A DNA stretch of 64,000 bases. It comes from Nocardioides sp. dk884 (lineage in GTDB: Bacteria; Actinomycetota; Actinomycetes; Propionibacteriales; Nocardioidaceae). Position 1 is the first letter of the stretch, and each line of letters opens with the position of its first letter. Shown piece after piece: positions 6,967 to 16,138 of the stretch. Made by a program: the position numbers and the translations under genes. The DNA is taken from positions 3,881,501 to 3,945,500 of the forward strand of contig NZ_CP045649.1 of NCBI RefSeq assembly GCF_009557055.1. The letters are read 5' to 3'. The notes under the pieces were generated by a model. That model did no database searches and was not told the DNA's origin. It saw only the letters and a program-made list of their open reading frames with translations.

Positions 6967-8277
6967 ATGGCCTCCCCCGAACTCCCCGACTGCGACACTC
7001 CAGCCGCCGTGCTGGCGTTCGCACAGCGCCGGCGGGCTGCGGCCCAGCGGGCGGAGATCGAGGTCTTAGAGGCCGCTCTGGTGTGGGCGTCGATGCACCC
7101 GGAGGAGTCGGTCGCCGACGCGGCGCCGACCACCGGGTTGGTCTTCGGCGAGTTCGCGGTGCCCCTTGCTGGGGAGGGTGCTCCGCTGGTGGCGGAGTTC
7201 GCGCCGATGGAGTTCGGTGCCGCGCTCGGCTTGTCGACCGACTCCGCCCGCTCGCTCGTCGGTGACGCGCTCGAGCTGGCCCACCGGCTCAAGCGCACCT
7301 GGAAGCTGGTCCGCGCCGGCAAGGTGCCGCTGTGGAAGGCCCGGCGACTCGCGCAGCTGACCACCACCCTGCCGCTGGAGGGCGCCGATTTCGTGGACCG
7401 CCAGGTGGCCGGCTTCGTGGGGAAGATCAGCTGGGCCGGGATCGAGCGACTCGTCGACCAGGCGCGCGTGGCCTTCGACCCCGAAGGCGCGGAGAAGCAG
7501 CGCCTCGCTGCCGCTGACGGGCGTCGCTTCGACGTCCACACCCGCGAGGCCACCCACGACGGCGTCGTCCACGTCGACGGGGTCCTCGACCTCGCCGACG
7601 CGATCGACCTGGACACCGCGATCCGCCAGGGCGCCGACGAGCTCGCCGCGCTCGGCTCCACCGAGTCCCTCGACATACGCCGCTCGATGGCCGCCGGCGA
7701 GCTCGCCCGACGCCAGCTCGCCTTCGACCTCCGGGCGGAGGCCGGCGACGGTGCCGCACCGGTGGTCAAGCCCCGCCAGGTCGTCATCCACGTGCACCTT
7801 TCCCACGCAGCGATCTCCCGCGATGAGGCCGGGATTGCGCAGGTCGAGGAGACCCACAGCATCGTGTCGACCGAGCAGGTCCGCGAGTGGTGCAGCGGCG
7901 ACGCCCAGGTGGTCATCAAGCCGGTCATCGACCTCGAAGCCCACCACCACACCGACGCCTATGCCATCCCCGACCGGCTCATCGAGCAGACCCGTCTGGC
8001 CCAGCCGGTGTGCGCCTTCCCGTGGTGCGAACGCCCCGCCCGACGCTGCGACACCGACCACGTCACCGCCCACGGCACGGGATCGACCGGCGGTCCGACC
8101 TGCAGCTGCAACCTGGCCCCGCTCTGCCGGCGACACCACCGCGCGAAGACCCACACGGGTTGGACCTACGACAAGACCGACGCGGCCACCTACGTCTGGC
8201 GATCACCCCACGGGCTCCACCTGGTCAAGGACCACGGGACCACCCGGCTCGTCACCGCACACCCGCCCGACGACTGA
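6967..8277 (+). CDS. DUF222 / 13E12-family protein with C-terminal HNH endonuclease motif
   Basis: A 436-residue protein of the actinobacterial 13E12 repeat family. Residues ~1-330 match the DUF222 helical region. Residues ~350-415 form an HNH domain with zinc ligands CAFPWC, a DTDHV segment supplying the catalytic DH pair, and NLAPLCRRHHRAKTH. Members are repeated in actinobacterial genomes and some M. tuberculosis copies belong to the LexA regulon; the molecular role is unknown and mobility is suspected. Here a perfect SOS box and -10 box directly precede the ATG. The last 15 codons are duplicated 339 bp downstream, and a repeat block lies upstream, so the locus looks recombination-prone. 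Confidence 0.9.
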   Translation: MASPELPDCDTPAAVLAFAQRRRAAAQRAEIEVLEAALVWASMHPEESVADAAPTTGLVFGEFAVPLAGEGAPLVAEFAPMEFGAALGLSTDSARSLVGDALELAHRLKRTWKLVRAGKVPLWKARRLAQLTTTLPLEGADFVDRQVAGFVGKISWAGIERLVDQARVAFDPEGAEKQRLAAADGRRFDVHTREATHDGVVHVDGVLDLADAIDLDTAIRQGADELAALGSTESLDIRRSMAAGELARRQLAFDLRAEAGDGAAPVVKPRQVVIHVHLSHAAISRDEAGIAQVEETHSIVSTEQVREWCSGDAQVVIKPVIDLEAHHHTDAYAIPDRLIEQTRLAQPVCAFPWCERPARRCDTDHVTAHGTGSTGGPTCSCNLAPLCRRHHRAKTHTGWTYDKTDAATYVWRSPHGLHLVKDHGTTRLVTAHPPDD

Positions 8278-8568
8278 CCGGTCGATCCCGTCGAGACCCG
8301 GACCCCGCCGGCATCACGCCGGCAGGGGGCCCACCGCTGCCTGGGACCCTCGATGTCTTGGTCAAGGGGTGTGGGGCGGGGGTTCTCGCCTTCGCTGGCG
8401 CAGTGGGGGTAGTCGCGAGTCGGCTCGGGTGGGACCAGGCGCACAGCACGGCCGCGATGGCTCTCTCATGGCCCGCGGCTGCGCTCCATCAGCTCGTCGG
8501 CACCGTGGGCATCGATCACCGTCGCGGCGTGGACATGCACGCGGGTTGTTGACGCAGATGACGACACC
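8278..8568. other. Gene-free stretch after the HNH gene, possible remnant
   Basis: No supported gene. It begins with a GCCGGC-ATCAC-GCCGGC hairpin (8307-8323) that may terminate the HNH gene. A short minus-strand frame near 8470-8560 (VHVHAATVIDAHGADELMER) looks coding-like but is only a few tens of codons long and matches nothing I recognise; it could be debris of a lost gene. Confidence 0.4.
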
Positions 8569-8616
8569 GACCACGGGACCACCCGCCTCGTCACCGCCCA
8601 CCCACCCGACGAGTAG
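8569..8616 (+). pseudogene. Duplicated 3' tail of a DUF222-HNH gene
   Basis: These bases encode DHGTTRLVTAHPPDE and a stop. The intact gene ends DHGTTRLVTAHPPDD and a stop at 8230-8277. The similarity continues weakly past the stop (GGACCCCGCC...). It is the residue of a second 13E12 copy or of an unequal recombination event; no other part of that copy remains. Confidence 0.75.
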
Positions 8617-8645
8617 ATCCACCGCCCCGGACCCCGCCAGCACCC

Positions 8646-8677
8646 CGCAGGCGGGGCCACATCCCTGTCCGCCTGCG
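8646..8677 (+). terminator. Hairpin after the duplicated tail
   Basis: CGCAGGCGG (8646-8654) pairs with CCGCCTGCG (8669-8677), followed by GTTTCTCC. It is a plausible intrinsic terminator inherited with the duplicated tail. Confidence 0.5.
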
Positions 8678-8844
8678 GTTTCTCCCGACTGGGACGCTCC
8701 GGTGTCTGGCGTGGACCCGAAGGGTGGCCATCCTGACGGACCTAACCGCTGTCTGCACCACGCACGCAGCATCGGGGAAGCTCAGCGGTGGGGCGGGCGG
8801 CAGGGGATGATGGGCGCGAGCCGACCGCGTCTGGAGGAGACCAC

Positions 8845-11800
8845 GTGGCCCAGTCCGGGGACTTGTTCCGCACGATCACCGAGGGCAGCCCCGACGGGCT
8901 GTGGCTGATCGACCCGAGCGGATCCACCCGCTACGCCAACGCCGCGATGGGTGGGCTGCTCGGATGCGACGTGGCGACGATGACCGGCCGCCCGGCACTG
9001 GAGGCGATGCAGCCCTCGGACGCCGCGGTGCTGCGGGTGCACCTCGCCCGGCTGGCCGCGGTCGACCCGAGCGACCCGAGTGCGGGCGCCGGGCACGCCG
9101 AGACCGCGATCAGTCGCGCCTCCGGTCCGATCACCTGGTGCCTGGTCAGCTGGGGACCGCTGGTGGAGGACGGCGTCCTGCTGGGGTGGCTGCACCGGTT
9201 CACGCCGTACGCCGGGCCCACGGAGCTGGCCGCGCGCACGCGCGCCCGCGAGCGCCGGCTCAACGGCGCCCCGCCGATCGGCCGGCTGGCCGCCTGGGAG
9301 GGCGACCTCGCCACGGCGTCGGTCAGCGGCACCGACCAGCTGCGCCAGATCCTCGGACTCGCGGCCGGGGCCCGGATCCCCGCCGGGCGGCGCTTCCTCG
9401 ACCTCATCCACCCCGAGGACCACGCGGCGGTGCGCGCCGCCTACGACCGCGCCCTCACCGACGGCGGCCAGGTCGACCTGGCCGTCCGCTTCCTGCTGCC
9501 CGACGGCGGGCTGCGGTGGCTGCACGTCCTCGGTGTGTCCGACCGCACCGGGCCCGGCGGCGACTCGCGCCTGCTCGGCACCGTGCACGACGTCACCGAC
9601 TCCCAGCTCGCCGAGGAGCAGGCCGCGCACACCGCGCGCCGACTGCGCCTGCAGCAGCAGATCGCCACCATCGCGAACCGCGCCACCACCCTCAGCGAGG
9701 CGGTCCGCCTCGCCGGCGCCAGCCTCCCGGAGAACGCACCCGGCTGGGCGGCGGTCGCGATCTTCGACACCACCGGACCCGAGCCCGTGCTGGTCGAGGT
9801 CTATGACACCGACACCCCGCCCGACCCCGCGCTCGCCGCGCAGACCCGTCGTACGGCGGGGGTGGCCACCTGCCCCCTCGACGGCGTCGGCAGCCGGGTC
9901 GCCCTGCCCGTCCTCGTGCACACCGACGTGGTCGCGGTGATCGAGCTGCGCACCGACGAGGTCCCGCCCGACGACGCCTCGCACGCGATGCTCGGCCAGG
10001 TCGGCGCCCAGCTCGGGGTCGTGGCGACGCGCGAGCGCGCCGCCCGCGAGCTCGCGATCGCGCGCGACGAGGCGGTGCAGGCCTCGCGGCTGAAGTCGGA
10101 GTTCCTCGCCACGATGTCGCACGAGATCCGCACCCCGATGAACGGCGTCGTCGGCCTCACCGACCTGCTGCTCTCCACCGACCTCGACGAGCAGCAGCGC
10201 CGCCTCGGCGAGGGGCTGCAGGCCGCCGGCCTCGACCTGCTCGCGATCATCAACGACATCCTCGACCTGTCCAAGGTCGAGTCCGGCAAGCTCGAGCTCG
10301 AGGTCACCGACTTCGATGTCCGCACGGTCCTGGAACGCACCGCGTCGGTGATGCGCGGCGCCGCCTATGCCAAGCGCCTCGAGCTCGTGGTGGGGTGCGA
10401 CGCCGAGGTGCCCGCGCTGCTGCGCGGCGACGCGACCCGGCTCGGCCAGGTCGTGGCCAACCTGGTCTCCAACGCCGTGAAGTTCACCGAGAGCGGCGAG
10501 GTGGTGGTCCGCGCCAGCGTCGCGCAGGCCACCGACAGCCACGTCGTGCTCCGCGTCGAGGTCCGCGACACCGGCATCGGCATCCAGCCCGCCGCGCAGG
10601 AGAGCATCTTCGAGGCCTTCACCCAGGCCGACCTGTCCACCACCCGCCGTCACGGCGGCACCGGCCTCGGCCTGGCGATCTCGCGCCAGCTCGTCGAGGC
10701 GATGAGCGGCACCCTCGCGGTCGTGTCCCGCCCCGGCGTGGGCAGCACCTTCACCTTCACCGCCCGCCTCCAGCGGCCCGTCGCCCCGTGCGCCGCCGAG
10801 ACCCCCACCGCCCTGCGCGGTCGCCGGGCACTCGTCGTCGTCGACAACGCCTCCGCCCGCGCCGCGCTCGTCGACCAGCTCCGGGCGTGGGGGATGGACG
10901 TCGCCACCGCACCCGACGCCGAGCAGGCCCTGACCGTGCTGCACCAGGCCGCCCGCCTCGCCAAGCCGTACGCCGTGGCGCTGGTCGACGCCGCGCTGCC
11001 GGTCGCCGACGGGGTCGAGCTGGCGCGGCGGGCCGCGGAGCACCCGGGCCTCCGCGACCTGGCGGTCGTGCTGCTCAGCGCCGACCCGCTGTGGCTGCGC
11101 GAGAACCTCGACACCACCGGAGGGGTGGCCCACGTGCTCGGCAAACCGGTGCCGCACGCCGAGCTCCGCGACACCCTGCTCGCGCAGCTGCGCGGGCGCG
11201 ACGAGGCGCCGCCGCCTGACCGCCGGGACGGTGCCGCCGAGGACGCCCGGCGACGCCTCGACGTCTCGGTGCTCGTCGTCGAGGACAACGCCGTGAACCA
11301 GATGGTGGCGACCGGCATCCTGGAGAACCTCGGGGCGCGGGTGCAGCTCGCCGATGACGGCCGCGCCGCGGTGGCCGCGCTGGCCGGCGAGCACGGCTTC
11401 GACGCCGTGCTGATGGACTGCCGGATGCCGGTGCTGGACGGCTTCGACGCGACCCGCGCGGTGCGCTCCGCCGAGGCCCCCGGGTCGCGGGTGCCGATCA
11501 TCGCGATGACCGCCTCCGCGATCGAGGGCGAGCGGGAGCGCTGCATCGGTGCGGGCATGGACGACTTCATCACCAAGCCGGTCGACCCCGAGCACCTCGC
11601 CCGCGTGCTGCGCCGCTGGACCGTCGACGGGCCGGCGCTCGACCCGGCCCGGGTGCGCATGCTCGACGAGCTCGTGAAGGACGGGGTCAGCTTCTTCGAC
11701 CGCACCGCCCGGTCGTTCATGAGCCGCATCGAGGAGCAGCTCGCAGCGATCTGCGACGCCATCGAGGCGGCCGAGGCGATGCGCACCTTCACCTCCGCGC

Positions 11801-11973
11801 ACCTGGTCAAGGGCAGCGCGCTCAACCTGGGGCTCCCCCGGGTCGCCGCCGCGGCGGCGCGGATCGAGGCGCGCGCCGACACCGGCGCCACGGACGGCTA
11901 CGCGCCGCTGGTCGAGGCGTTGCGTCACGAGATCGACCACGCGGTCGCGGTCCTCGCGGACGCGGTGCGGTGA
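8845..11973 (+). CDS. Tripartite hybrid sensor histidine kinase (PAS-PAS-GAF-HisKA-HATPase-REC-REC-Hpt)
   Basis: A 1042-residue phosphorelay kinase. In order: a PAS domain (about 5-110), a second PAS/PAC (about 150-265), a GAF-like region (about 270-405), HisKA with phospho-acceptor H426 in SHEIRTPMNG, HATPase (N-box NLVSNAVKF, G-box DTGIGI, GTGLGLAI), a first receiver with D715 in ALVDAALP, a second receiver with D858 in VLMDCRMPVLDG, and a C-terminal Hpt with H986 in HLVKGSALNLG. This is the BarA/ArcB-type layout. No transmembrane segment is seen, so it should be cytosolic. The GTG start (8845) has GGAGGAG upstream. The next gene starts inside its stop codon (GTGA overlap). No separate output response regulator is nearby. 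Confidence 0.88.
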   Translation: MAQSGDLFRTITEGSPDGLWLIDPSGSTRYANAAMGGLLGCDVATMTGRPALEAMQPSDAAVLRVHLARLAAVDPSDPSAGAGHAETAISRASGPITWCLVSWGPLVEDGVLLGWLHRFTPYAGPTELAARTRARERRLNGAPPIGRLAAWEGDLATASVSGTDQLRQILGLAAGARIPAGRRFLDLIHPEDHAAVRAAYDRALTDGGQVDLAVRFLLPDGGLRWLHVLGVSDRTGPGGDSRLLGTVHDVTDSQLAEEQAAHTARRLRLQQQIATIANRATTLSEAVRLAGASLPENAPGWAAVAIFDTTGPEPVLVEVYDTDTPPDPALAAQTRRTAGVATCPLDGVGSRVALPVLVHTDVVAVIELRTDEVPPDDASHAMLGQVGAQLGVVATRERAARELAIARDEAVQASRLKSEFLATMSHEIRTPMNGVVGLTDLLLSTDLDEQQRRLGEGLQAAGLDLLAIINDILDLSKVESGKLELEVTDFDVRTVLERTASVMRGAAYAKRLELVVGCDAEVPALLRGDATRLGQVVANLVSNAVKFTESGEVVVRASVAQATDSHVVLRVEVRDTGIGIQPAAQESIFEAFTQADLSTTRRHGGTGLGLAISRQLVEAMSGTLAVVSRPGVGSTFTFTARLQRPVAPCAAETPTALRGRRALVVVDNASARAALVDQLRAWGMDVATAPDAEQALTVLHQAARLAKPYAVALVDAALPVADGVELARRAAEHPGLRDLAVVLLSADPLWLRENLDTTGGVAHVLGKPVPHAELRDTLLAQLRGRDEAPPPDRRDGAAEDARRRLDVSVLVVEDNAVNQMVATGILENLGARVQLADDGRAAVAALAGEHGFDAVLMDCRMPVLDGFDATRAVRSAEAPGSRVPIIAMTASAIEGERERCIGAGMDDFITKPVDPEHLARVLRRWTVDGPALDPARVRMLDELVKDGVSFFDRTARSFMSRIEEQLAAICDAIEAAEAMRTFTSAHLVKGSALNLGLPRVAAAAARIEARADTGATDGYAPLVEALRHEIDHAVAVLADAVR

Positions 11974-13304
11974 GCCTCACCGACACCGGATTCGAGGTCG
12001 TGGCCCGGCATCGTCCGGTCACCCTCGTCCAGGGCGACCTGCCCGCGGGCGCGGCCGCGGCGCCGTACGTCGCGGTCGAGGCGCCCCTCGTCGCCGGCCA
12101 GCCGCTCGCGGTGCGCCTCACCGGGCGCGACGTCGTCGTGGAGGCCAGCCACGACCCCGGGCCCGGGCGGCACGGCCGGGTCCGCCTCACTGCACGCGTG
12201 CGGGACCGGACGGTCCGCCGCGCCCCGCGCGAGCTCGCCGGGGCCCTGCGCCACCGGCACCGCGCCCTCGCCCGGCCCGACGCACCGGTCCAGACCCTCG
12301 GTCTCGCGCTCACCGGCACCCACGTCACCGCGCTGACCCGCGGCCCGGGCGGCTGGACCGCGCGCGCCCGCCTCGACCTGGCCGGCCACCTCGACACCCG
12401 CGACGAGGACTGGCTGAGCACCCTGGGCGCCGCGAGCAGCACCGGCGCCCACCGGTGGGGCCGCTTCGGCCAGCTCGGGCTGCGCGACCTGCGCCTGGCC
12501 ACCCACGCCGACGGCACGACGTACCACCTCGACGACGGGCGGCTGCTGCTCACCGCGACCAGCGCCGGGCCGGGGTTCTTCGACACCGCGCACACCTCGG
12601 TGTGGGCGTTGGACCCGGTCACGCTCGGGCTGGCGCACCGCGGCGACCTGTTCTTCCGCCGCCCCGACGCCCCGGGCGTCTTCGGCGACCACGCCTGCCA
12701 CCTGGTGCGCGACGGCGCGGGCTGGCTGCTGGCCACCAGCACCTGGGGCGACTTCGACACCTCGCGCCCGATGCGGATCACGCTCGCCGAGTCCGGCGCC
12801 GACCTCACCCGCGGCCAGCACGTCCTCGACACCCGCCCGCTCGAGGTGCCCACCACCGGCGTGCCCGCGGTCGGCGTCTGGGACCCGCACCTGGTCCGCG
12901 ACGGGGACCGCTGGCTGGTCGGGTACGTCGTGGCGACGCGCTACTTCCGCTTCGGCCCCGCGCTCGCCACCGGCCCGGCGCTCGACGCGCTCACCCTGCG
13001 CTCCGTCGACACCGCGTCGCGGGAGTGCGAGGGCACCACGCTGCTGCGCGACCCCGGCGCGGGCGACGCATGGCGGCTGCTGGCGAGCAGCAAGGACCGC
13101 CAGGCCTATCCGGTGTGCGACCTCGACCTGACCCGGCTCGGCGACCTCGCCGCGCCGTACCCCTCGAACATCCCGTGGCCCACCCTCGCCCGCACCGGCG
13201 ACGGGTGGCTGCTGGCGGGCTTCGACGGCACCGAGCACGGGGGCCGGCTGACGGGATACGGCACCCACGGCGACGTGGTGCTCATGCGGTCCGTCCCGCG
13301 CTGA
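11970..13304 (+). CDS. Conserved protein of unknown function with glycosidase-like beta-propeller features
   Basis: A 444-residue protein without signal peptide or membrane segments, translationally coupled to the hybrid kinase (GTG start 11970 overlaps the kinase TGA). The second half carries repeated blade-like strands with WDPHLVRDGDRWLVGYV, FGDHACHLVRDGAGWLLATS and ECEGTTLLR, a pattern seen in five-bladed propellers of the GH43/GH32/GH68 type. The catalytic acid triad cannot be assigned from sequence alone. Coupling to a sensor kinase suggests a shared process, for example an input or accessory protein, but this is inference. Function unknown. Confidence 0.6.
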   Translation: MSLTDTGFEVVARHRPVTLVQGDLPAGAAAAPYVAVEAPLVAGQPLAVRLTGRDVVVEASHDPGPGRHGRVRLTARVRDRTVRRAPRELAGALRHRHRALARPDAPVQTLGLALTGTHVTALTRGPGGWTARARLDLAGHLDTRDEDWLSTLGAASSTGAHRWGRFGQLGLRDLRLATHADGTTYHLDDGRLLLTATSAGPGFFDTAHTSVWALDPVTLGLAHRGDLFFRRPDAPGVFGDHACHLVRDGAGWLLATSTWGDFDTSRPMRITLAESGADLTRGQHVLDTRPLEVPTTGVPAVGVWDPHLVRDGDRWLVGYVVATRYFRFGPALATGPALDALTLRSVDTASRECEGTTLLRDPGAGDAWRLLASSKDRQAYPVCDLDLTRLGDLAAPYPSNIPWPTLARTGDGWLLAGFDGTEHGGRLTGYGTHGDVVLMRSVPR

Positions 13305-13314
13305 GCGCGCGACC

Positions 13315-13320
13315 TAGGGT
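13315..13320 (+). promoter_or_regulatory. -10 box TAGGGT for the amino-acid dehydrogenase
   Basis: TAGGGT 78 bp upstream of the chosen ATG. In-frame GTG codons at 13323 and 13326 would be too close to it for the usual leaderless spacing, so a leader of about 70 nt is preferred. Confidence 0.4.
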
Positions 13321-13397
13321 GGGTGGTGACCCGCACCACACCCGCGGGTCCGCACTCGCCGCCCACCCATGGCGGCCCGACAGGACGGACAGCACCC

Positions 13398-14522
13398 ATG
13401 CCCGTGAGCACGACCCCCGACCACCCCGCCGGCATCGACGACGTCTTCGAGCTCGCCGCCCAGCACGAGCAGGTCGTCTTCGCCCAGGACCCGGCGAGCG
13501 GCCTGCGCGCGATCATCGCGATCCATTTCACCGCGCTCGGCCCGGCCCTCGGCGGCACCCGGTTCCACCCCTACGCCTCCACCGGCGCGGCGCTGCGCGA
13601 CGTGCTCGACCTGTCGCGTGGGATGACCTACAAGGCCGCCCTCGCCGGGCTCGACCTCGGCGGCGGCAAGGCAGTGATCGTCGGCGACCCGCGCACCGAG
13701 CGGTCCGAGGCGCTCTTCCGCGCCTACGGGCGCTTCGTGGACTCCCTCGGCGGGCGCTACGTCACCGCCTGCGACGTCGGCACCGACAGCGCCGACATGG
13801 ACGACGTGGCCCGCGAGACCCGGCACGTGAGCGGGCTCAGCACCGAGCACGGCGGTGCCGGCGACAGCTCCGTGCTCACCGCGTACGGCGTGCACCGCGG
13901 CATGCTGGCCGCCGCCGAGCACGCCTGGGGCGCGACCCCCGGGCCCGGCGCCCTCGAGGGACGCAGCGTCGGCGTGGCCGGGGTCGGCAAGGTCGGGCGG
14001 CACCTGGTCGCGCTGCTGCTCGAGGACGGCGCCGACGTCACGGTCACCGACGTCTCCCCCGAGGCGGTCGACCGCGTGCGTCAGGAGCACCCACAGGTGC
14101 GCGTGGTCGCCTCGACCCCCGAGCTCGTGGCCTCGCCGCTCGACGTCTACGCGCCCTGCGCGCTGGGCGGCGCGCTCACCGAGGAGGTGGTCGCGGCCCT
14201 GCAGGCGCGCGTGGTGTGCGGCGCGGCCAACAACCAGCTCGCCGGTCCCGGGGTCGAGAAGGAGCTCACCGACCGCGGCATCGTCTACGCCCCGGACTAC
14301 TGCGTCAACGCCGGCGGCCTGATCCAGGTCGCCGACGCGCTCGACCCGGCAGGATTCTCCTTCGAGCGCGCCCGGCTGCGGGCAGGCGGAATCCTGGACA
14401 CCACCCGCCGCATCCTCGAATGCGCCGCGCGCGACGGCGTACCGACGGCGACCGCGGCGGACCGGGTCGCCGAGACCCGGATCCGCGACATCGCTCGACT
14501 GCGCGGGATCTGGGTCGGCTGA
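13398..14522 (+). CDS. Glu/Leu/Phe/Val dehydrogenase (leucine/valine dehydrogenase type)
   Basis: NAD-dependent oxidative deamination of a branched-chain amino acid to the 2-keto acid, as in Streptomyces valine dehydrogenase; 374 residues, close to that family's size. The N-terminal dimerisation domain holds GPALGGTRF and [20 protein letters not shown] with the catalytic lysine. The aspartate of [13 protein letters not shown] follows. The C-terminal Rossmann domain has [22 protein letters not shown] is the family signature near the cofactor. The ATG at 13398 fits family N-termini better than in-frame GTG codons at 13323/13326. Substrate choice between valine, leucine and phenylalanine cannot be settled by eye. 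Confidence 0.85.
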   Translation: MPVSTTPDHPAGIDDVFELAAQHEQVVFAQDPASGLRAIIAIHFTALGPALGGTRFHPYASTGAALRDVLDLSRGMTYKAALAGLDLGGGKAVIVGDPRTERSEALFRAYGRFVDSLGGRYVTACDVGTDSADMDDVARETRHVSGLSTEHGGAGDSSVLTAYGVHRGMLAAAEHAWGATPGPGALEGRSVGVAGVGKVGRHLVALLLEDGADVTVTDVSPEAVDRVRQEHPQVRVVASTPELVASPLDVYAPCALGGALTEEVVAALQARVVCGAANNQLAGPGVEKELTDRGIVYAPDYCVNAGGLIQVADALDPAGFSFERARLRAGGILDTTRRILECAARDGVPTATAADRVAETRIRDIARLRGIWVG

Positions 14523-14574
14523 CACCGCATCGCCCCTCTCAGACCGGTAGGTCGGAGAAGGACATGGCGAACAG

Positions 14575-14610
14575 CACCGTGCCGTCAGGCCGAGGCCTGG
14601 CGGCACGGTG
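14575..14610. terminator. Bidirectional hairpin between convergent genes
   Basis: CACCGTGCCG (14575-14584) pairs with CGGCACGGTG (14601-14610), and inside it CAGGCC pairs with GGCCTG. It lies between the dehydrogenase and the convergent DUF3073 gene. Confidence 0.75.
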
Positions 14611-14660
14611 GAGGTCGTCAGATGCGGTTCAAACCACGTGATGACACCATCGACGCGGCG

Positions 14661-14849
14661 TCAGTCGCGGTGCGGTTCGGAGTAGTCTGCCCACTTCTCC
14701 AGGACCTCGGGATCTACCGGGTCCTCGGTGTGGTTCTTCTCACCGCCGTGCAGCTCTTGGGCCAACTTCCCGAAGTCCGTCTCGTGAGTGCGGTACTTCA
14801 GGTCGCGGGCGACCTTCGTCTGCTTGGCCTTTGCTCGGCCGCGCCCCAT
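14661..14849 (-). CDS. DUF3073 family small protein
   Basis: A 62-residue basic/acidic cytosolic protein starting MGRGRAKAKQTKVARDLKY, the signature of DUF3073, a family confined to actinobacteria and of unknown function. Length is typical. ATG at 14849. It sits alone between a terminator hairpin and the 174-bp gap before purM; that gap shows no further gene. Confidence 0.88.
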   Translation of the reverse strand: MGRGRAKAKQTKVARDLKYRTHETDFGKLAQELHGGEKNHTEDPVDPEVLEKWADYSEPHRD

Positions 14850-15023
14850 AGGGTCAGCCCCCTCGCACCTCGGCCGGGGCACTGTGGCTCCCGGGCTGTC
14901 CTCAGAAAATTCTCGTGAGGGCAACGCTACCTGCTGGCCGATGTTCCTGCACGTCCGGACCGCCCTTCGGCTTCCGCCGTGGGCGAACACCGCCTCTCGC
15001 GGGGGCCTCGCGGCCCGTGCGGG

Positions 15024-16127
15024 TCAGCTCCAGCCGGGGTGCTGGCCGATCAACCTCACCCGTCCTCCGTCGGTCTCCGAGGCGGTCACCTCGCCGGCGA
15101 CCCAGGCCTGGATGCCGAAGCCGTCGAGCACCCGGATCGCCTCGTCGACGTCCTCGGGGTGGGTCAGCGAGACCATCCCGACGCCACAGTTGAGGGTCAT
15201 CTCCAGGTCGGCCTGGGAGAGCTGGCCCACCCGGCGTACGACGTCGAAGATCGGCTGCGGGGTCCAGGAGGCGCGGTCCAGCGTCGCGGTGAGCTCGGCG
15301 GGCATCACCCGCTCCAGGTTGGCCGCGAGGCCGCCACCGGTCACGTGGGACATCGCGTGGGTGCGGGTGCGCCGGGCGAGCTCGAGGCAGGCCTTGGCGT
15401 AGATGCGGGTGGGGACCAGCAGCTCGGTGCCCAGGGCGCCGCCGAGCTCCTCGACCTCGCGGTCCAGCGCCCAGCCGGCCTGCTCGAGGAGCACGTGGCG
15501 CACCAGGGAGTAGCCGTTGGAGTGCAGACCGCTGGCGGCCATCGCGATCACCACGTCGCCGGGGCGGACCCGGCCGGGGCCGAGCAGGTCGTCGGCCTCG
15601 ACGACACCGGTGGTCGCGCCCGCCACGTCGTACTCGTCGGGCGCCAGCAGGCCGGGGTGCTCGGCGGTCTCGCCGCCGACCAGCGCGCAGCCGGCCTCGA
15701 CGCACGCCTCGGCGATGCCCTTGACGATCGCAGCGATCCGCTCGGGGACGACCCGGCCGGTGGCGATGTAGTCGGTCATGAACAGCGGCTCGGCGCCGCA
15801 GACCACGAGGTCGTCGACGACCATGCCGACCAGGTCGAAGCCGATCGTGTCGTGGACGTCCATGGCCTGCGCGATCGCGACCTTGGTGCCGACGCCGTCG
15901 GTGGAGGTGGCCAGCAGCGGGCGCTTGTACTTCGTCAGCGCGGAGGCGTCGAAGAGCCCGGCGAAGCCGCCCAGGCCACCGATCATCTCCGGGCGGCGGG
16001 CCTTCTCGACCCAGCCCTTCATCAGGTCGATCGCGCGGTCGGCGGCCTCGATGTCGACGCCGGCGGCGGCGTAGGCGTTCGCGGCGCTGTTCTGGCCGGC
16101 AGCGGTGCCAGTGGGGGTCTCGGTCAC
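15024..16127 (-). CDS. purM: Phosphoribosylformylglycinamidine cyclo-ligase (AIR synthetase)
   Basis: Converts FGAM to AIR with ATP, step 5 of purine synthesis, in the cytosol. The 367-residue length is typical. Family segments are STDGVGTKVAIAQ, FDLVGMVVDDLVVCGAEPLFMTDYIA, LVGGETAEHPG and ASGLHSNGYSLVR; MSHVTGGGLAANLERVMP is the C-domain signature. The GTG start (16127) lies 11 nt after the purF stop with GAGGA upstream, so purF-purM form one transcription unit. Confidence 0.96.
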   Translation of the reverse strand: MTETPTGTAAGQNSAANAYAAAGVDIEAADRAIDLMKGWVEKARRPEMIGGLGGFAGLFDASALTKYKRPLLATSTDGVGTKVAIAQAMDVHDTIGFDLVGMVVDDLVVCGAEPLFMTDYIATGRVVPERIAAIVKGIAEACVEAGCALVGGETAEHPGLLAPDEYDVAGATTGVVEADDLLGPGRVRPGDVVIAMAASGLHSNGYSLVRHVLLEQAGWALDREVEELGGALGTELLVPTRIYAKACLELARRTRTHAMSHVTGGGLAANLERVMPAELTATLDRASWTPQPIFDVVRRVGQLSQADLEMTLNCGVGMVSLTHPEDVDEAIRVLDGFGIQAWVAGEVTASETDGGRVRLIGQHPGWS

Positions 16128-16138
16128 GGGGTCGGTCC

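Noticed and set aside
8470..8565. Short minus-strand gene (VHVHAATVIDAHGADELMERSRGP)
   Set aside because: Too short, no start with ribosome-binding site, no recognisable family; recorded only as possible debris.
8782..11940. A 1052-codon open frame on the minus strand opposite the hybrid kinase
   Set aside because: The plus strand encodes an unmistakable PAS-HisKA-REC-Hpt kinase; the antisense frame is an artefact of codon bias.
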